In this document: piece by piece, positions 1 through 8,223 of the stretch | Layout of the letters: each line of letters opens with the position of its first letter | Position numbering within the stretch: the stretch's first letter is position 1 | Assembly (NCBI GenBank): GCA_005884765.1 | Contig: VAZV01000181.1 | Span: 1 to 41,460 of the forward strand | Origin: Alphaproteobacteria bacterium | GTDB lineage: Bacteria; Pseudomonadota; Alphaproteobacteria; Rhizobiales; Xanthobacteraceae | DNA length: 41,460 nucleotides | Direction: 5' to 3' | The notes under the pieces: generated by a model | Told to the model about the DNA's origin: nothing | Seen by the model: only the letters and a program-made list of their open reading frames with translations | Database searches by the model: none | Program-made: the position numbers and the translations under genes

Positions 1-759
1 ATGACCGATCATCCCGGCTGGGCGGCGACCGACCTGTCCTCGCTGAAGGCGATCTCGACGGGATCAACCATCGTGCCGCCGCATCTGATCGACCGCTTCG
101 TGGTGCGCGGCGTACCGGTGCTGCAGGTCTACGGCTCGACCGAAACCTGCCCGATTGCAATCTACACCCGCCTCGGCGGCGACCTCTCGCGCGAGGGTTC
201 GACCGGGCTCCCCGGCCTGTGCTGCGAGGCTGCCCTCGTCGACGACGCCGGCAACGAACTGCCGCCGCACGTAGCGGGGGAGATTGCTGTGCGCGGCCCC
301 AACGTGTTCGTCGAATATTGGGGCAACGAGGAAGCAACGCGGGAAGCGCTGCGCGACGGCTGGTATCGCACCGGCGACATCGGCCGGCGCGACGCCGACG
401 GTTATTTCTGGGTCCATGACCGCAAGAAGAACCTCATCATCTCCGGGGGCGAAAACATCTACCCGGCGGAGGTCGAACGCGTGATTTTGGAGCATCCCGA
501 TGTCAGCGAATGTGGCGTAATCGGCCGCGCCGATCCGCGCTGGGACGAGGTGCCGATTGCCTATGTGATCAGGCGGAAGGGCTGTCAGGTCGAGGCCGAG
601 GACCTCAAGGCGCACGTCGAGAGCCAACTGGCCCACTTCAAGGTCCCGCGCGATATCGTCTTTGTCGACGATTTGCCGCGAACCGCGCTGGGCAAGGTCC
701 AGCATTTCCTACTGAAGCGACTTGACGCACGCTCGCCCGCTTCAGGAGACACGTTGTGA
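1..759 (+). CDS. Acyl-CoA synthetase (AMP-forming), C-terminal part
   Basis: This is the C-terminal half of an ANL-superfamily AMP-dependent synthetase/ligase, which activates a carboxylic acid as acyl-AMP and then acyl-CoA. Visible motifs are YGSTE at residues 44-48 (adenylate binding), the TGD hinge motif at 124-126, the segment RKKNLIISGGENIYP at 141-155, and the C-terminal catalytic lysine in RTALGKVQ (K232). Family members are usually 500-550 residues, so about 250 residues lie left of the window and the ATG at base 1 is only an internal methionine. The stop overlaps the next start (GTGA), so the three genes on this strand are probably one translationally coupled operon. The acid substrate cannot be told; the neighbours suggest a catabolic acyl-CoA. 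Confidence 0.9.
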   Translation: MTDHPGWAATDLSSLKAISTGSTIVPPHLIDRFVVRGVPVLQVYGSTETCPIAIYTRLGGDLSREGSTGLPGLCCEAALVDDAGNELPPHVAGEIAVRGPNVFVEYWGNEEATREALRDGWYRTGDIGRRDADGYFWVHDRKKNLIISGGENIYPAEVERVILEHPDVSECGVIGRADPRWDEVPIAYVIRRKGCQVEAEDLKAHVESQLAHFKVPRDIVFVDDLPRTALGKVQHFLLKRLDARSPASGDTL

Positions 760-1850
760 GGATCGCGGTGCTCGGCGGCGGCAACGGCTCGTTCGCGGCC
801 GCCGGCGACTTCGCATTTCAAGGCCATGATGTCCGGCTGTGGCGGCGTGACGCCAAGACGGTGGCCGCGCATCGCGAGGCGGGCTCGCGCATGGTGCTCA
901 AGGATTCGAACGGCCAACACGATGTGCAGCTCGCGCTGGTCACATCCGATATGGCCGAAGCTATCCGTGGCGTGGAACTGATCCTGTGCCCCGCACCCGC
1001 GTTCGCGCAATCGGACATCGCCCACCAGCTTGCGCCGCATCTGCGCGACCATCAGGTGGTGTTTCTGCCGCCGGCGACCTTCGGCTCGATGATCTTTGCG
1101 TCAGCCGCACGCGCTGCCGGCAATCGGGCGAAGGTCGGATTCGCGGAGACCGGCACGCTGCCATGGCTGACGCGCAAGCATGGCCCGTTCGAGGTCGCCA
1201 TCACCATTCGCGCCAAGCGCCTGCCGGTCGGCACGTTTCCGCTTGATGCCGCCGACCATGCGCTCGATGTGATTGGGCGCGCGTTCCCCGGCATTATCGA
1301 GCCCTGCGGAGATGCACTATCCGGTGCTTTGATGAATGCCGGACCGATCATCCACCCGCCGTTGATTGTCATGAACGCCGGACCGATCGAGCATTTCGAG
1401 CGCTGGGACATCCACAAGGAAGGCACGCAGGCCGCGATCCGCCGCGTTACCGACGCGCTCGATGCCGAGCGAATTTCCGTGCGCGAGGCGCTGGGCTATG
1501 GCGCACCGCATTTTCCGCTGGCCCATCATTACGCCGCCGAGGGAGAGATATGGATGTATGGCCGCGGCTCCCACGATCGCCTCACCGATTCGGGCGACTG
1601 GCGCGAACGACTGGCGCTAAGGGAGCACCGCTACATGCGGGAGGATCTGCGGCTCGGCCTGTCGTTTCTGGTTTCGGTCGCCGAGTTGGCCGGGGTTGCG
1701 ACGCCGCTGGCAAAGTCCTTTCTTGCCATTGGCGGTGCGATCTGCGGCGAGGATTTCATGAAGAACGGACGCACGCTCGCGAGTCTCGGCCTTGGTGGGC
1801 TCGATCGCGGCCAATTGCAGAAGCTGTTGCGCGAAGGTTTTAGTCCATGA
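756..1850 (+). CDS. Opine/octopine dehydrogenase-family NAD(P) oxidoreductase
   Basis: A 364-residue oxidoreductase of the octopine/nopaline dehydrogenase family. It has an N-terminal Rossmann fold with the glycine motif GGGNGS at residues 7-12, and a C-terminal helical domain holding the conserved Asn and His of the family in NAGPIIHPP (H200). Characterised members join an amino acid and a 2-oxo acid reductively, or run the reverse. Many uncharacterised proteobacterial members sit in catabolic operons. It starts at a GTG that overlaps the upstream stop, and its own stop overlaps the next ATG (ATGA). Between a CoA ligase and a hydroxyacyl-CoA dehydrogenase it may oxidise a 2-hydroxy- or secondary-amine acid rather than make an opine; that is inference. 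Confidence 0.85.
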   Translation: MRIAVLGGGNGSFAAAGDFAFQGHDVRLWRRDAKTVAAHREAGSRMVLKDSNGQHDVQLALVTSDMAEAIRGVELILCPAPAFAQSDIAHQLAPHLRDHQVVFLPPATFGSMIFASAARAAGNRAKVGFAETGTLPWLTRKHGPFEVAITIRAKRLPVGTFPLDAADHALDVIGRAFPGIIEPCGDALSGALMNAGPIIHPPLIVMNAGPIEHFERWDIHKEGTQAAIRRVTDALDAERISVREALGYGAPHFPLAHHYAAEGEIWMYGRGSHDRLTDSGDWRERLALREHRYMREDLRLGLSFLVSVAELAGVATPLAKSFLAIGGAICGEDFMKNGRTLASLGLGGLDRGQLQKLLREGFSP

Positions 1851-2836
1851 CCGCGCGCCCCGCGATCGCCTGCCTGGGCGCCGGCCGCATGGGCCGCGGC
1901 ATCGCGGTCGCGTTCGCCTATGCGGGTCACGACGTCACCCTGATCGACGTCAAGGCGCGCCCGGCCGAGCAGTTCGAAAAACTCCGGGCCGAGGCACTGG
2001 ACGAAATCAGAAAGACGCTAGCGAGCCTGGCGCGGTTCGATCTGCTGAAGGAGACGGAAGTGGAGGCCGTGATTGCAAAAGTCTCGGTTGCGCCCTCGCA
2101 ACAAAGCGCCGCGGCTCTTGCCGGAGCCGGCATCGTGTTCGAGGGCGTGCCCGAGGTGGTCGACCTTAAGCGCGAAGTGCTGGCCGTGGCGTCAAGGAGC
2201 GTCCAACCTGAGGTGATCATCGCCTCCACGACATCGACGATCCTGGTTGACGACCTCTCCGGCGCGGTCGAGCACCCGGGCCGCTTCCTCAACGTGCACT
2301 GGCTCAATCCGGCCTATCTGATCCCGCTGGTCGAGATTTCGCCGGGTACTGCGACCGATCCAGCCATCGTCGCCAAGGTCAAGGCATTGCTTGAGAGCAT
2401 CGGCAAGGTGCCGGTGGTCTGCGCCGCGACGCCCGGCTTTATCGTGCCGCGGATCCAGGCGCTCGCCATGAACGAGGCGGCGCGGATGGTAGAAGAAGGC
2501 GTCGCCAGCGCCGAGGACATCGACAAAGCGATCCGTTACGGCTTTGGCTTCCGCTTCGCCGTACTAGGTCTTCTGGAGTTCGTCGACTGGGGTGGCGGCG
2601 ATATTCTCCACTACGCGAGCCGCTATCTCGAAGGCGCGCTCGGCAGCGATCGATATCGCGCGCCCGAAGTGATCTCACGCAACATGCGCGACGGCCGCAT
2701 CGGCCTTCGCACCGGTGCCGGCTTCCTCGATTATTCCGAGCTCGATGTTGATGCCTATCGCGAGCAGCGCCTGGCAGCGCTGGTCGAGATGCTCAGGCAT
2801 TTTGGGCTCGCCCGGCCACCGGTGCTCGATCAATAG
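1847..2836 (+). CDS. 3-hydroxyacyl-CoA dehydrogenase family protein
   Basis: A 329-residue NAD-dependent dehydrogenase of the 3-hydroxyacyl-CoA/3-hydroxybutyryl-CoA group. The NAD-binding loop GAGRMG is at residues 11-16. The catalytic histidine lies in VHWLNPAYLIPLVE (H151), matching the family's HFFNP motif. A C-terminal helical domain begins near residue 190 (GFIVPRIQ). The length fits a single-domain enzyme without a hydratase fusion. It overlaps the upstream gene by four bases. Its likely role is oxidising the 3-hydroxyacyl-CoA made downstream of the CoA ligase at the start of this operon. It ends 51 bp before a convergent gene, with a palindromic repeat between them. Confidence 0.88.
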   Translation: MTARPAIACLGAGRMGRGIAVAFAYAGHDVTLIDVKARPAEQFEKLRAEALDEIRKTLASLARFDLLKETEVEAVIAKVSVAPSQQSAAALAGAGIVFEGVPEVVDLKREVLAVASRSVQPEVIIASTTSTILVDDLSGAVEHPGRFLNVHWLNPAYLIPLVEISPGTATDPAIVAKVKALLESIGKVPVVCAATPGFIVPRIQALAMNEAARMVEEGVASAEDIDKAIRYGFGFRFAVLGLLEFVDWGGGDILHYASRYLEGALGSDRYRAPEVISRNMRDGRIGLRTGAGFLDYSELDVDAYREQRLAALVEMLRHFGLARPPVLDQ

Positions 2837-2839
2837 TTT

Positions 2840-2888
2840 GCGCGTATTCTTGTCGCAACACCGGTATCCACTTTTGCGGAATACGCGC
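2840..2888. repeat. Palindromic intergenic repeat between converging genes
   Basis: A perfect 10-bp inverted repeat, GCGCGTATTC at 2840-2849 and GAATACGCGC at 2879-2888, encloses a core containing ACCGGTATCCACTTTTGCGG. The core resembles the CCGGTTTCCACTTTTCCGG palindromes I remember as abundant in Rhizobiales intergenic DNA (memory, not checked). It fills the gap between two converging genes and touches the stop codon of the minus-strand gene. As RNA it would form a hairpin on either strand and could protect or end both transcripts, but there is no U-tract. Confidence 0.6.
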
Positions 2889-3934
2889 TAACCGAACACG
2901 TCCTGCAACACGCCTTCGCGCACGACCACGACACCATCGAGCTCGATCGTCGTGCCCATCATCGGCAGGTCGAAATGCCCCGCGGTGTAACGTCCGGCAA
3001 ATTCGTTGGCACCGGTCGAAAACAGGAAGTTGCCGGCGACCGCCCGCAGTTCGGTGCCGTTGGTGTCGCGCTGGTCGTACATCGACAGCGCCTCATAGCG
3101 CGCGCAGGGATTCATGCCGAACCCGACATGCGACACCGCATAGGCCTCGCGGTCGCCCCAGGCTGCGAGATAAGCGCGCATCATCGCGGCATCCGCGCCC
3201 TCGCCCGTGAGATCGGTGACGTAGTCGTCCTTCAGCGTCATGCTTACGGGTGAGGTCAGGTAACGCTTGAAGGTGAGATTGATATCGCCAGCGGCCATGA
3301 CCAGCGTGCCGTTGACGGTGCCGCTTTTGGGAAAGCTGACGACGATGCCGCCCGGCCAGTGCGCCAGCGTGCCCGGTTTGTCGGTCCAGCCCCAGACGCC
3401 GACCGTCGAGGCGCCGATCATATCGACATCGAGTTCGGTGCCGGCTTTTGAAGTCACGCGCATCCGCTTGGTTCCGCGCAGCATCTTTGCCGCCGCTCGC
3501 ACCCGCTTTTCCAACGCCATGTCCGGTATCATGCGCTCCAGCGCCTCCGGATGTTCGTTCGAGATCACAAGGATGCGCGCGCCGGCTTTGAGGATTTCCG
3601 GCGTCTCCACCGCATGCATCAGGCCTTCGATGGTGCAATCGATGACGAAGCCCGCCTGCTGCAGCGCTGAAACGACCGGCGCCAGCCGCTGAATAGCCTC
3701 ACTCGCGCCGGTGGAGCGGATCGGCACGATCTGCCGGTTGCGCGGCGTCGGCACGATGACATGGAACGGCCTTGCGCCCATGCGCAACAGGGCGAGCTCG
3801 GCGAGATGGACATTGAGCGCGCGCGACTGCGTCTCCGACAAGATTGCGGCCGTGTCACCTGATTTGACCGCGCAGCGCTCAAAGATTTCGCAGAAGGCGT
3901 CGATCCATTTCGCTTCGATGCGATCCGCCAACAT
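2888..3934 (-). CDS. NicX-like 2,5-dihydroxypyridine 5,6-dioxygenase family protein
   Basis: A 348-residue protein with the architecture of NicX, the Fe(II) dioxygenase that opens 2,5-dihydroxypyridine in nicotinate degradation and is structurally related to M29 aminopeptidases. The ligand positions known from Pseudomonas putida NicX (two His and one Asp) appear as H269 in SHVGFG and as H320 and D322 in GHFD. The segment GNFLFSTGAN is nearly identical to what I remember of NicX. The ATG at 3934 is preceded by GGAG. It is the last gene of an ABC-importer operon, 27 bp after a permease gene. No NicD, NicF or NicE partner is seen, so the substrate may be another hydroxylated N-heterocycle. An M29-type peptidase is the alternative. 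Confidence 0.7.
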   Translation of the reverse strand: MLADRIEAKWIDAFCEIFERCAVKSGDTAAILSETQSRALNVHLAELALLRMGARPFHVIVPTPRNRQIVPIRSTGASEAIQRLAPVVSALQQAGFVIDCTIEGLMHAVETPEILKAGARILVISNEHPEALERMIPDMALEKRVRAAAKMLRGTKRMRVTSKAGTELDVDMIGASTVGVWGWTDKPGTLAHWPGGIVVSFPKSGTVNGTLVMAAGDINLTFKRYLTSPVSMTLKDDYVTDLTGEGADAAMMRAYLAAWGDREAYAVSHVGFGMNPCARYEALSMYDQRDTNGTELRAVAGNFLFSTGANEFAGRYTAGHFDLPMMGTTIELDGVVVVREGVLQDVFG

Positions 3935-3961
3935 GACCTAATCTCCACTTCAAACGTTGCA

Positions 3962-4729
3962 TCAGACTTCCGGAAAACCCCGCAGCAGAAAGGCCCGCAA
4001 CGCTTCCAGCGCGCCATTGAGCATCAGTCCCAATAGCGAGATCGTGATCAGGGGCACGAACATGTCGACCGCCTGAAAGGTGCGGGCCGCAGTAACCAGG
4101 AGATGGCCGAGACCATCGGTCGAGGTGATCATCTCGGCCAGGAACACCACGATGCAGGAAATCACGAGACCGATGCGGCAACCGGTGAGGATCGACGGCA
4201 TCGCCGCCGGCAACACCACCTTGAAAAGGATCTCGCGGCGCGGCGTGCCGGCCGCCATCGCCGACCAGATCAGCTTCTGTTCCACCATCGACGCGCCGTA
4301 ATAGGTCGAAAGCAGGATCGGGAACAGCGCGTCGGCGGCCACCAGCGTGATCTTCGATTCGTGGCCAAAGCCAAGCAACAGCAGCAGCGCCGGATAGAGC
4401 GCGACTTTCGGCAGCGGCGCCAACACCCTTACGAGCGGCCGCACCACGGCATTGACGGCCGGGCTGGCCGCCGCCGCGAGGCCGATAGTGACACCAAGGA
4501 CCACCGCGATCGCAAATCCGGCGAACAACCGGAATAGCGTTGCCGCGATCTCCTGCTGGAAGGTGCCGGTTACAAGTTGTTGCGCTAGGCGGGCGAACAC
4601 GAGGCCGGGCGGCGGCAACAACGTCACCGGCGCATAGCCGAACGACACCAGCGCCTGCCAGATTGCAACCACCAGGGCGATCGGCACCACCCCAAAAATG
4701 GCATCGGTCGTGAGCGCGCGCGCCTTCAT
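3962..4729 (-). CDS. ABC transporter permease (SsuC/TauC type)
   Basis: A 255-residue inner-membrane permease of the binding-protein-dependent family used for sulfonates, nitrate, taurine and thiamine precursors. About six hydrophobic segments are visible. The cytoplasmic EAA loop lies around GTPRREILFKVVLPAAMP and contacts the ATPase. The ATG overlaps the stop of the upstream permease gene. Having a second permease in the same operon implies a heterodimeric membrane channel. The imported compound is unknown; the downstream NicX-like enzyme makes an N-heterocycle or aromatic acid plausible. Confidence 0.9.
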   Translation of the reverse strand: MKARALTTDAIFGVVPIALVVAIWQALVSFGYAPVTLLPPPGLVFARLAQQLVTGTFQQEIAATLFRLFAGFAIAVVLGVTIGLAAAASPAVNAVVRPLVRVLAPLPKVALYPALLLLLGFGHESKITLVAADALFPILLSTYYGASMVEQKLIWSAMAAGTPRREILFKVVLPAAMPSILTGCRIGLVISCIVVFLAEMITSTDGLGHLLVTAARTFQAVDMFVPLITISLLGLMLNGALEALRAFLLRGFPEV

Positions 4730-5508
4730 GAAAAGCTCACGGGGATATCGAATTGCGGCTCAGACCATTTCACCAGCCGGGCACGCATCCTTTCGAACAA
4801 CGCGTCGAGGCCGATACCCATCGCGCCAACAATGATGATCATTGCGAACACCGTATCGTACTGCCCCATGTCGAGCGCGTTGAACAGGATGTTTCCGGCG
4901 CCGGATTGCCGTGCGATCATCTCGCTGGTGATCATGGTGATCAGCGCCAGTACGAGGCCGGTGCGGCAGCCCGTCAGAATCTCCGGCAATGCCGCAGGCA
5001 GCACGATCCGCGTCATGCGTTGCGCCGACGACAATCCCATCGCGGCGCCCGACCACAGCATCTTTTCCTCAACCGCCTTTGCGCCTGCAAAGCTGTGATA
5101 GATCACCGGCAGGCTGACACCGAGAAAGATCACCAGCATCTTCGCGATGTCGCCGACGCCGAGCCAAAGCATGATGATCGGCATCAACGCGGCTTTCGGA
5201 ACCGGATAGATCACCATCAGCAGCGGGTTGAAGAACGACGCCACGGTGCGGCTGCGGCCCATCATCAGCCCGAGCGGAATCGACATTGCGACCGCCACGC
5301 CAAAGCCGATCGCCATCCGGCGCAGCGACGCCAGGATGTTGATCAACGCTTCCTTGTCGCCGAGGATCGAGGGGATCGCGCGGATTGCTTCGATCGCGGT
5401 CGGGAAGCTGTCGTTGTTCAGCACCAGCGAGGCGGCCTGCCAGACCGCCAACAGGCCGAGGCAGGCGAGCACAGGCGTGGCGCGCGCGAGAAGGGCACGA
5501 GTCATCAT
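4726..5508 (-). CDS. ABC transporter permease (SsuC/TauC type)
   Basis: A 260-residue inner-membrane permease, paralogous to the next gene in the operon. It has six or so hydrophobic segments and an EAA loop around AMGLSSAQRMTRIVLPAALP. Two adjacent ATGs (5508 and 5505) overlap the stop of the ATPase gene, so ATPase and permeases are translationally coupled. It probably pairs with the second permease to form the channel of an importer whose solute-binding protein is encoded at 8224-9252. Confidence 0.9.
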   Translation of the reverse strand: MMTRALLARATPVLACLGLLAVWQAASLVLNNDSFPTAIEAIRAIPSILGDKEALINILASLRRMAIGFGVAVAMSIPLGLMMGRSRTVASFFNPLLMVIYPVPKAALMPIIMLWLGVGDIAKMLVIFLGVSLPVIYHSFAGAKAVEEKMLWSGAAMGLSSAQRMTRIVLPAALPEILTGCRTGLVLALITMITSEMIARQSGAGNILFNALDMGQYDTVFAMIIIVGAMGIGLDALFERMRARLVKWSEPQFDIPVSFS

Positions 5509-6350
5509 GGCCGCAACTCGTTTTCGTCGGCGTCGTCGAACATGCGCTCGATGTCGACGAGGTATTTCTGATAGCGTGGATCAAGCAGAAGCTCAGTGCG
5601 GCGGCGCGGACGCGGCAGATCGATATCGACGATCTGCCGGATACGGCCGGGCGAGCGCGTCAGCATTACGACCTTGTCCGACAGGAACACCGCCTCTTCG
5701 ACCGAGTGGGTGACGAACAACACGGTCTTGCGGTCGCGCTCCCAGATGTTGAGCAGGTCGTTCTGCAGCCGCGTGCGCGTGTGGGCGTCCAGCGCGCCGA
5801 AAGGTTCGTCCATCAAGAGCACGGCGGGATGATAGGCAAGCGTCCGCGCCAGCGCGACACGCTGCTTCATGCCGCCCGATAATTCCTTGGGGTAAAAATC
5901 CTCAAAGCCCTTGAGGCCGACCATCTCGATCAATGCCCGGCTTTGCGCCTCGGCTTCCGCCGGCCTTACGCCTTGCTGACGAGGCCCGTACATCACGTTG
6001 CCAAGCACACTCTTCCAGGGAAACAGCGCGAACTCCTGAAACACCGGCCCGCGATCCGGACCTGGTCCCGTGATCGCTTTGCCCCTCACCTTCGCTAGCC
6101 CTTGGGTCGGATTGACGAAGCCGCCGACGATATAGAGCAATGTCGATTTGCCGCAGCCCGAAGGGCCGAGGATGGAGACAAAGGCGCCGTCCTCGATGGT
6201 TAGCGAGATGTCCGACAAGGCGAGATGGTTTTGGCGCCCCGAGGTCTTAAACGTCTGCGAGACATGGTCGATCTCGATCATGGCGGCGGCCGGCTTGCGC
6301 GCCGGCTTCAGTTCCGTCTGAATATTCGATCGCGACGGCAATGCAGTCAT
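5505..6350 (-). CDS. ABC transporter ATP-binding protein (SsuB/TauB/NrtD type)
   Basis: The ATPase of the importer. It shows a Walker A GPSGCGKST, a signature motif LSGGMKQRVALAR, a Walker B LLMDEPFGALD and the switch histidine in FVTHS. I chose the ATG at 6350, giving 281 residues. The frame stays open to a TTG at 6401, but that start has no ribosome-binding site at a suitable distance, whereas a purine-rich GAAGCGGGA precedes the ATG. The core nucleotide-binding domain begins about 24 residues in, after a low-complexity leader. It overlaps the downstream permease gene and follows the dehydratase gene by about 115 bp. Confidence 0.9.
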   Translation of the reverse strand: MTALPSRSNIQTELKPARKPAAAMIEIDHVSQTFKTSGRQNHLALSDISLTIEDGAFVSILGPSGCGKSTLLYIVGGFVNPTQGLAKVRGKAITGPGPDRGPVFQEFALFPWKSVLGNVMYGPRQQGVRPAEAEAQSRALIEMVGLKGFEDFYPKELSGGMKQRVALARTLAYHPAVLLMDEPFGALDAHTRTRLQNDLLNIWERDRKTVLFVTHSVEEAVFLSDKVVMLTRSPGRIRQIVDIDLPRPRRRTELLLDPRYQKYLVDIERMFDDADENELRP

Positions 6351-6465
6351 TCCCGCTTCATCGGCACAACTTCCCTCCCGGCTTTCACCGCTCGGACGCA
6401 AACGTGATCATAACTGAAAGCCACGGGGATTGGCGATGCGGCTTCCCCGCCAACAGCGTCTGCTT

Positions 6466-8166
6466 TTAGTCAAACCACGGCCATTCCGCTGCGCCGGCAT
6501 GCGTGACCGCGCCGCCGGGGGCCTGGCCGACCAAACGTGCATATTTGGCAAGCGCGCCGGCGCGATGCCGCGGCGGGCGCGGCTTCCAGGCCCGCTGCCG
6601 CTCAACGAGATCCTGCTCATGAACCAGAACGTCCATGCGGCGCGCCCGCGCATCGATCCTTATGCGATCGCCGTCGCGTACCAGCGCTAGCGGGCCGCCG
6701 ACGAATGATTCCGGTGAAACGTACCCGATACACATGCCGCGAGTGGCGCCGGAAAAACGCCCGTCAGTGATCAGCGCAACCTTCTCGCCCATGCCCTGCC
6801 CGTAGATCAACGCGGTGACGCCGAGCATCTCCCGCATGCCGGGACCTCCAACCGGGCCTTCATTGCGGATCACGAGCACGTCACCAGCCGCATAGTCCCG
6901 GTTGCGAACGGCCTCGACGCAGCCCTCCTCATCTTCGAATACGCGCGCGGTGCCTTCGAATACGAGGTTCTTCAAGCCGGCGACCTTGATCACGGCGCCC
7001 TCGGGACAGAGGTTGCCCTTGAGCACGGCCACGCCACCATCGGGCATGATCGGCTTGCCGACGTGAAAGATGACCTCGCCATCAGGCGCATTTGCGCTAC
7101 CGTATTCTTCGGCAATCGTCTTGCCTGATATCGTGAGGCAAGTCCCGTCGATGTGGCCGCTTTCAATCAGCGCGCGGATCACCACGGCGGCGCCGCCGAC
7201 ATCGTAGACATCCTTGGCGGTGTATTTCCCGCCCGGCCGCAGATTGCCGATCAAGGGTGTACACGCGAACACCTCGCCGACATCGTCGATCGTGAACTTT
7301 ATGCCGGCTTCGTTGGCGAGCGCCGGCAAATGCAGCGCAGCGTTCGTCGAGCCGCCGGTGGCGGCGACAATGGCGGCTCCGTTTTCCAAGGATTTCCGCG
7401 TCACGATCTGGCGAGGCAGCGGACCTCCCCGCTCCAGCATCTGCATCACCAGGCGGCCGGCCTGGCGTGTGGCTTGCGCGCGCTCGGCATAGACGCCGGG
7501 GATCATCGACACGTTGGGCATGGTCAGGCCCATCGCCTCGGAAACCATCGCCATGGTGTTGGCGGTGAACTGTCCGGCACAGGCACCAATCGTCGGCAGG
7601 CAGGTGCGCTCAATTGCCTCAAGCGTTACCTGATCGATTTCGCCGGTCATGAATCCGCCGACCGCCTCATAGGAATCGAGCACGGTCAACGTCCGCCCCT
7701 CGAAGCTGCCGGGTAGCGCGCTGCCACCATAGATGAAGATCGATGGCACATTGCAGCGGATCATTCCCATCATCACGCCGGGAAGCGTCTTGTCGCAACC
7801 ACCGAACCCGATCAGGGCGTCATAGGCCATGCCGTGAACCACGGCCTCAATGGAATCTGCGATCAATTCGCGTGAGAACAGGGAAAATTTCATCCCCTCA
7901 TGGTTCATGCTGATGCCGTCGGACACCGAAATGGTGGTGAACTCGCGAGGCGTACCGCCCGCCTCGGCGATGCCCGCTTTCGCCGCCTCCACCTGGAAAT
8001 CGTGAGTCATGTTGCAGGGCGTCTGTTCGCCCTTCATGCTGACCACCCCGATCATGGGTTTGGCAAGTGCGGCGTCGTCTAACCCCATCGCCCGCATGAA
8101 GGCGCGGTGAGGCGCCCGATCAAGGCCATCGGTCGTCACGCGGGATCGCCATTTCTTCATGCGCAC
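6466..8166 (-). CDS. IlvD/Edd-family dehydratase (dihydroxy-acid dehydratase type)
   Basis: A 566-residue member of the IlvD/Edd family of Fe-S dehydratases, which remove water from 2,3-dihydroxy acids or sugar acids. The three Fe-S cysteines are visible as C51 (TPCNMT), C124 (GGCDKTLPG) and C196 ([12 protein letters not shown]). D83 in VSDGIS is a conserved metal-site residue. Length fits dihydroxy-acid dehydratase. Its place between a solute-binding protein gene and the ATPase gene of the same importer argues for a catabolic paralogue acting on an imported hydroxy acid rather than for the housekeeping isoleucine/valine enzyme, so no gene symbol is given. Sugar-acid dehydratase is an equally good alternative. 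Confidence 0.88.
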   Translation of the reverse strand: MRMKKWRSRVTTDGLDRAPHRAFMRAMGLDDAALAKPMIGVVSMKGEQTPCNMTHDFQVEAAKAGIAEAGGTPREFTTISVSDGISMNHEGMKFSLFSRELIADSIEAVVHGMAYDALIGFGGCDKTLPGVMMGMIRCNVPSIFIYGGSALPGSFEGRTLTVLDSYEAVGGFMTGEIDQVTLEAIERTCLPTIGACAGQFTANTMAMVSEAMGLTMPNVSMIPGVYAERAQATRQAGRLVMQMLERGGPLPRQIVTRKSLENGAAIVAATGGSTNAALHLPALANEAGIKFTIDDVGEVFACTPLIGNLRPGGKYTAKDVYDVGGAAVVIRALIESGHIDGTCLTISGKTIAEEYGSANAPDGEVIFHVGKPIMPDGGVAVLKGNLCPEGAVIKVAGLKNLVFEGTARVFEDEEGCVEAVRNRDYAAGDVLVIRNEGPVGGPGMREMLGVTALIYGQGMGEKVALITDGRFSGATRGMCIGYVSPESFVGGPLALVRDGDRIRIDARARRMDVLVHEQDLVERQRAWKPRPPRHRAGALAKYARLVGQAPGGAVTHAGAAEWPWFD

Positions 8167-8223
8167 GACTTCTCCGGACGGTCCGGCCTGATAACGCCCC
8201 GACGTTATCGCGAGGCAACGCTG

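Noticed and set aside
2888..3934. A complete nicotinate (nic) pathway
   Set aside because: Only the NicX-like gene is present. NicD, NicF and NicE are missing, and the Mo hydroxylase at 11739-15489 lies in a separate operon with the large subunit of the xanthine-dehydrogenase three-subunit type.
4753..5571. 272-codon plus-strand frame antisense to the ABC permease gene
   Set aside because: The translation is dominated by His, Arg, Asp and Gln, typical of the reverse complement of a GC-rich membrane-protein gene.
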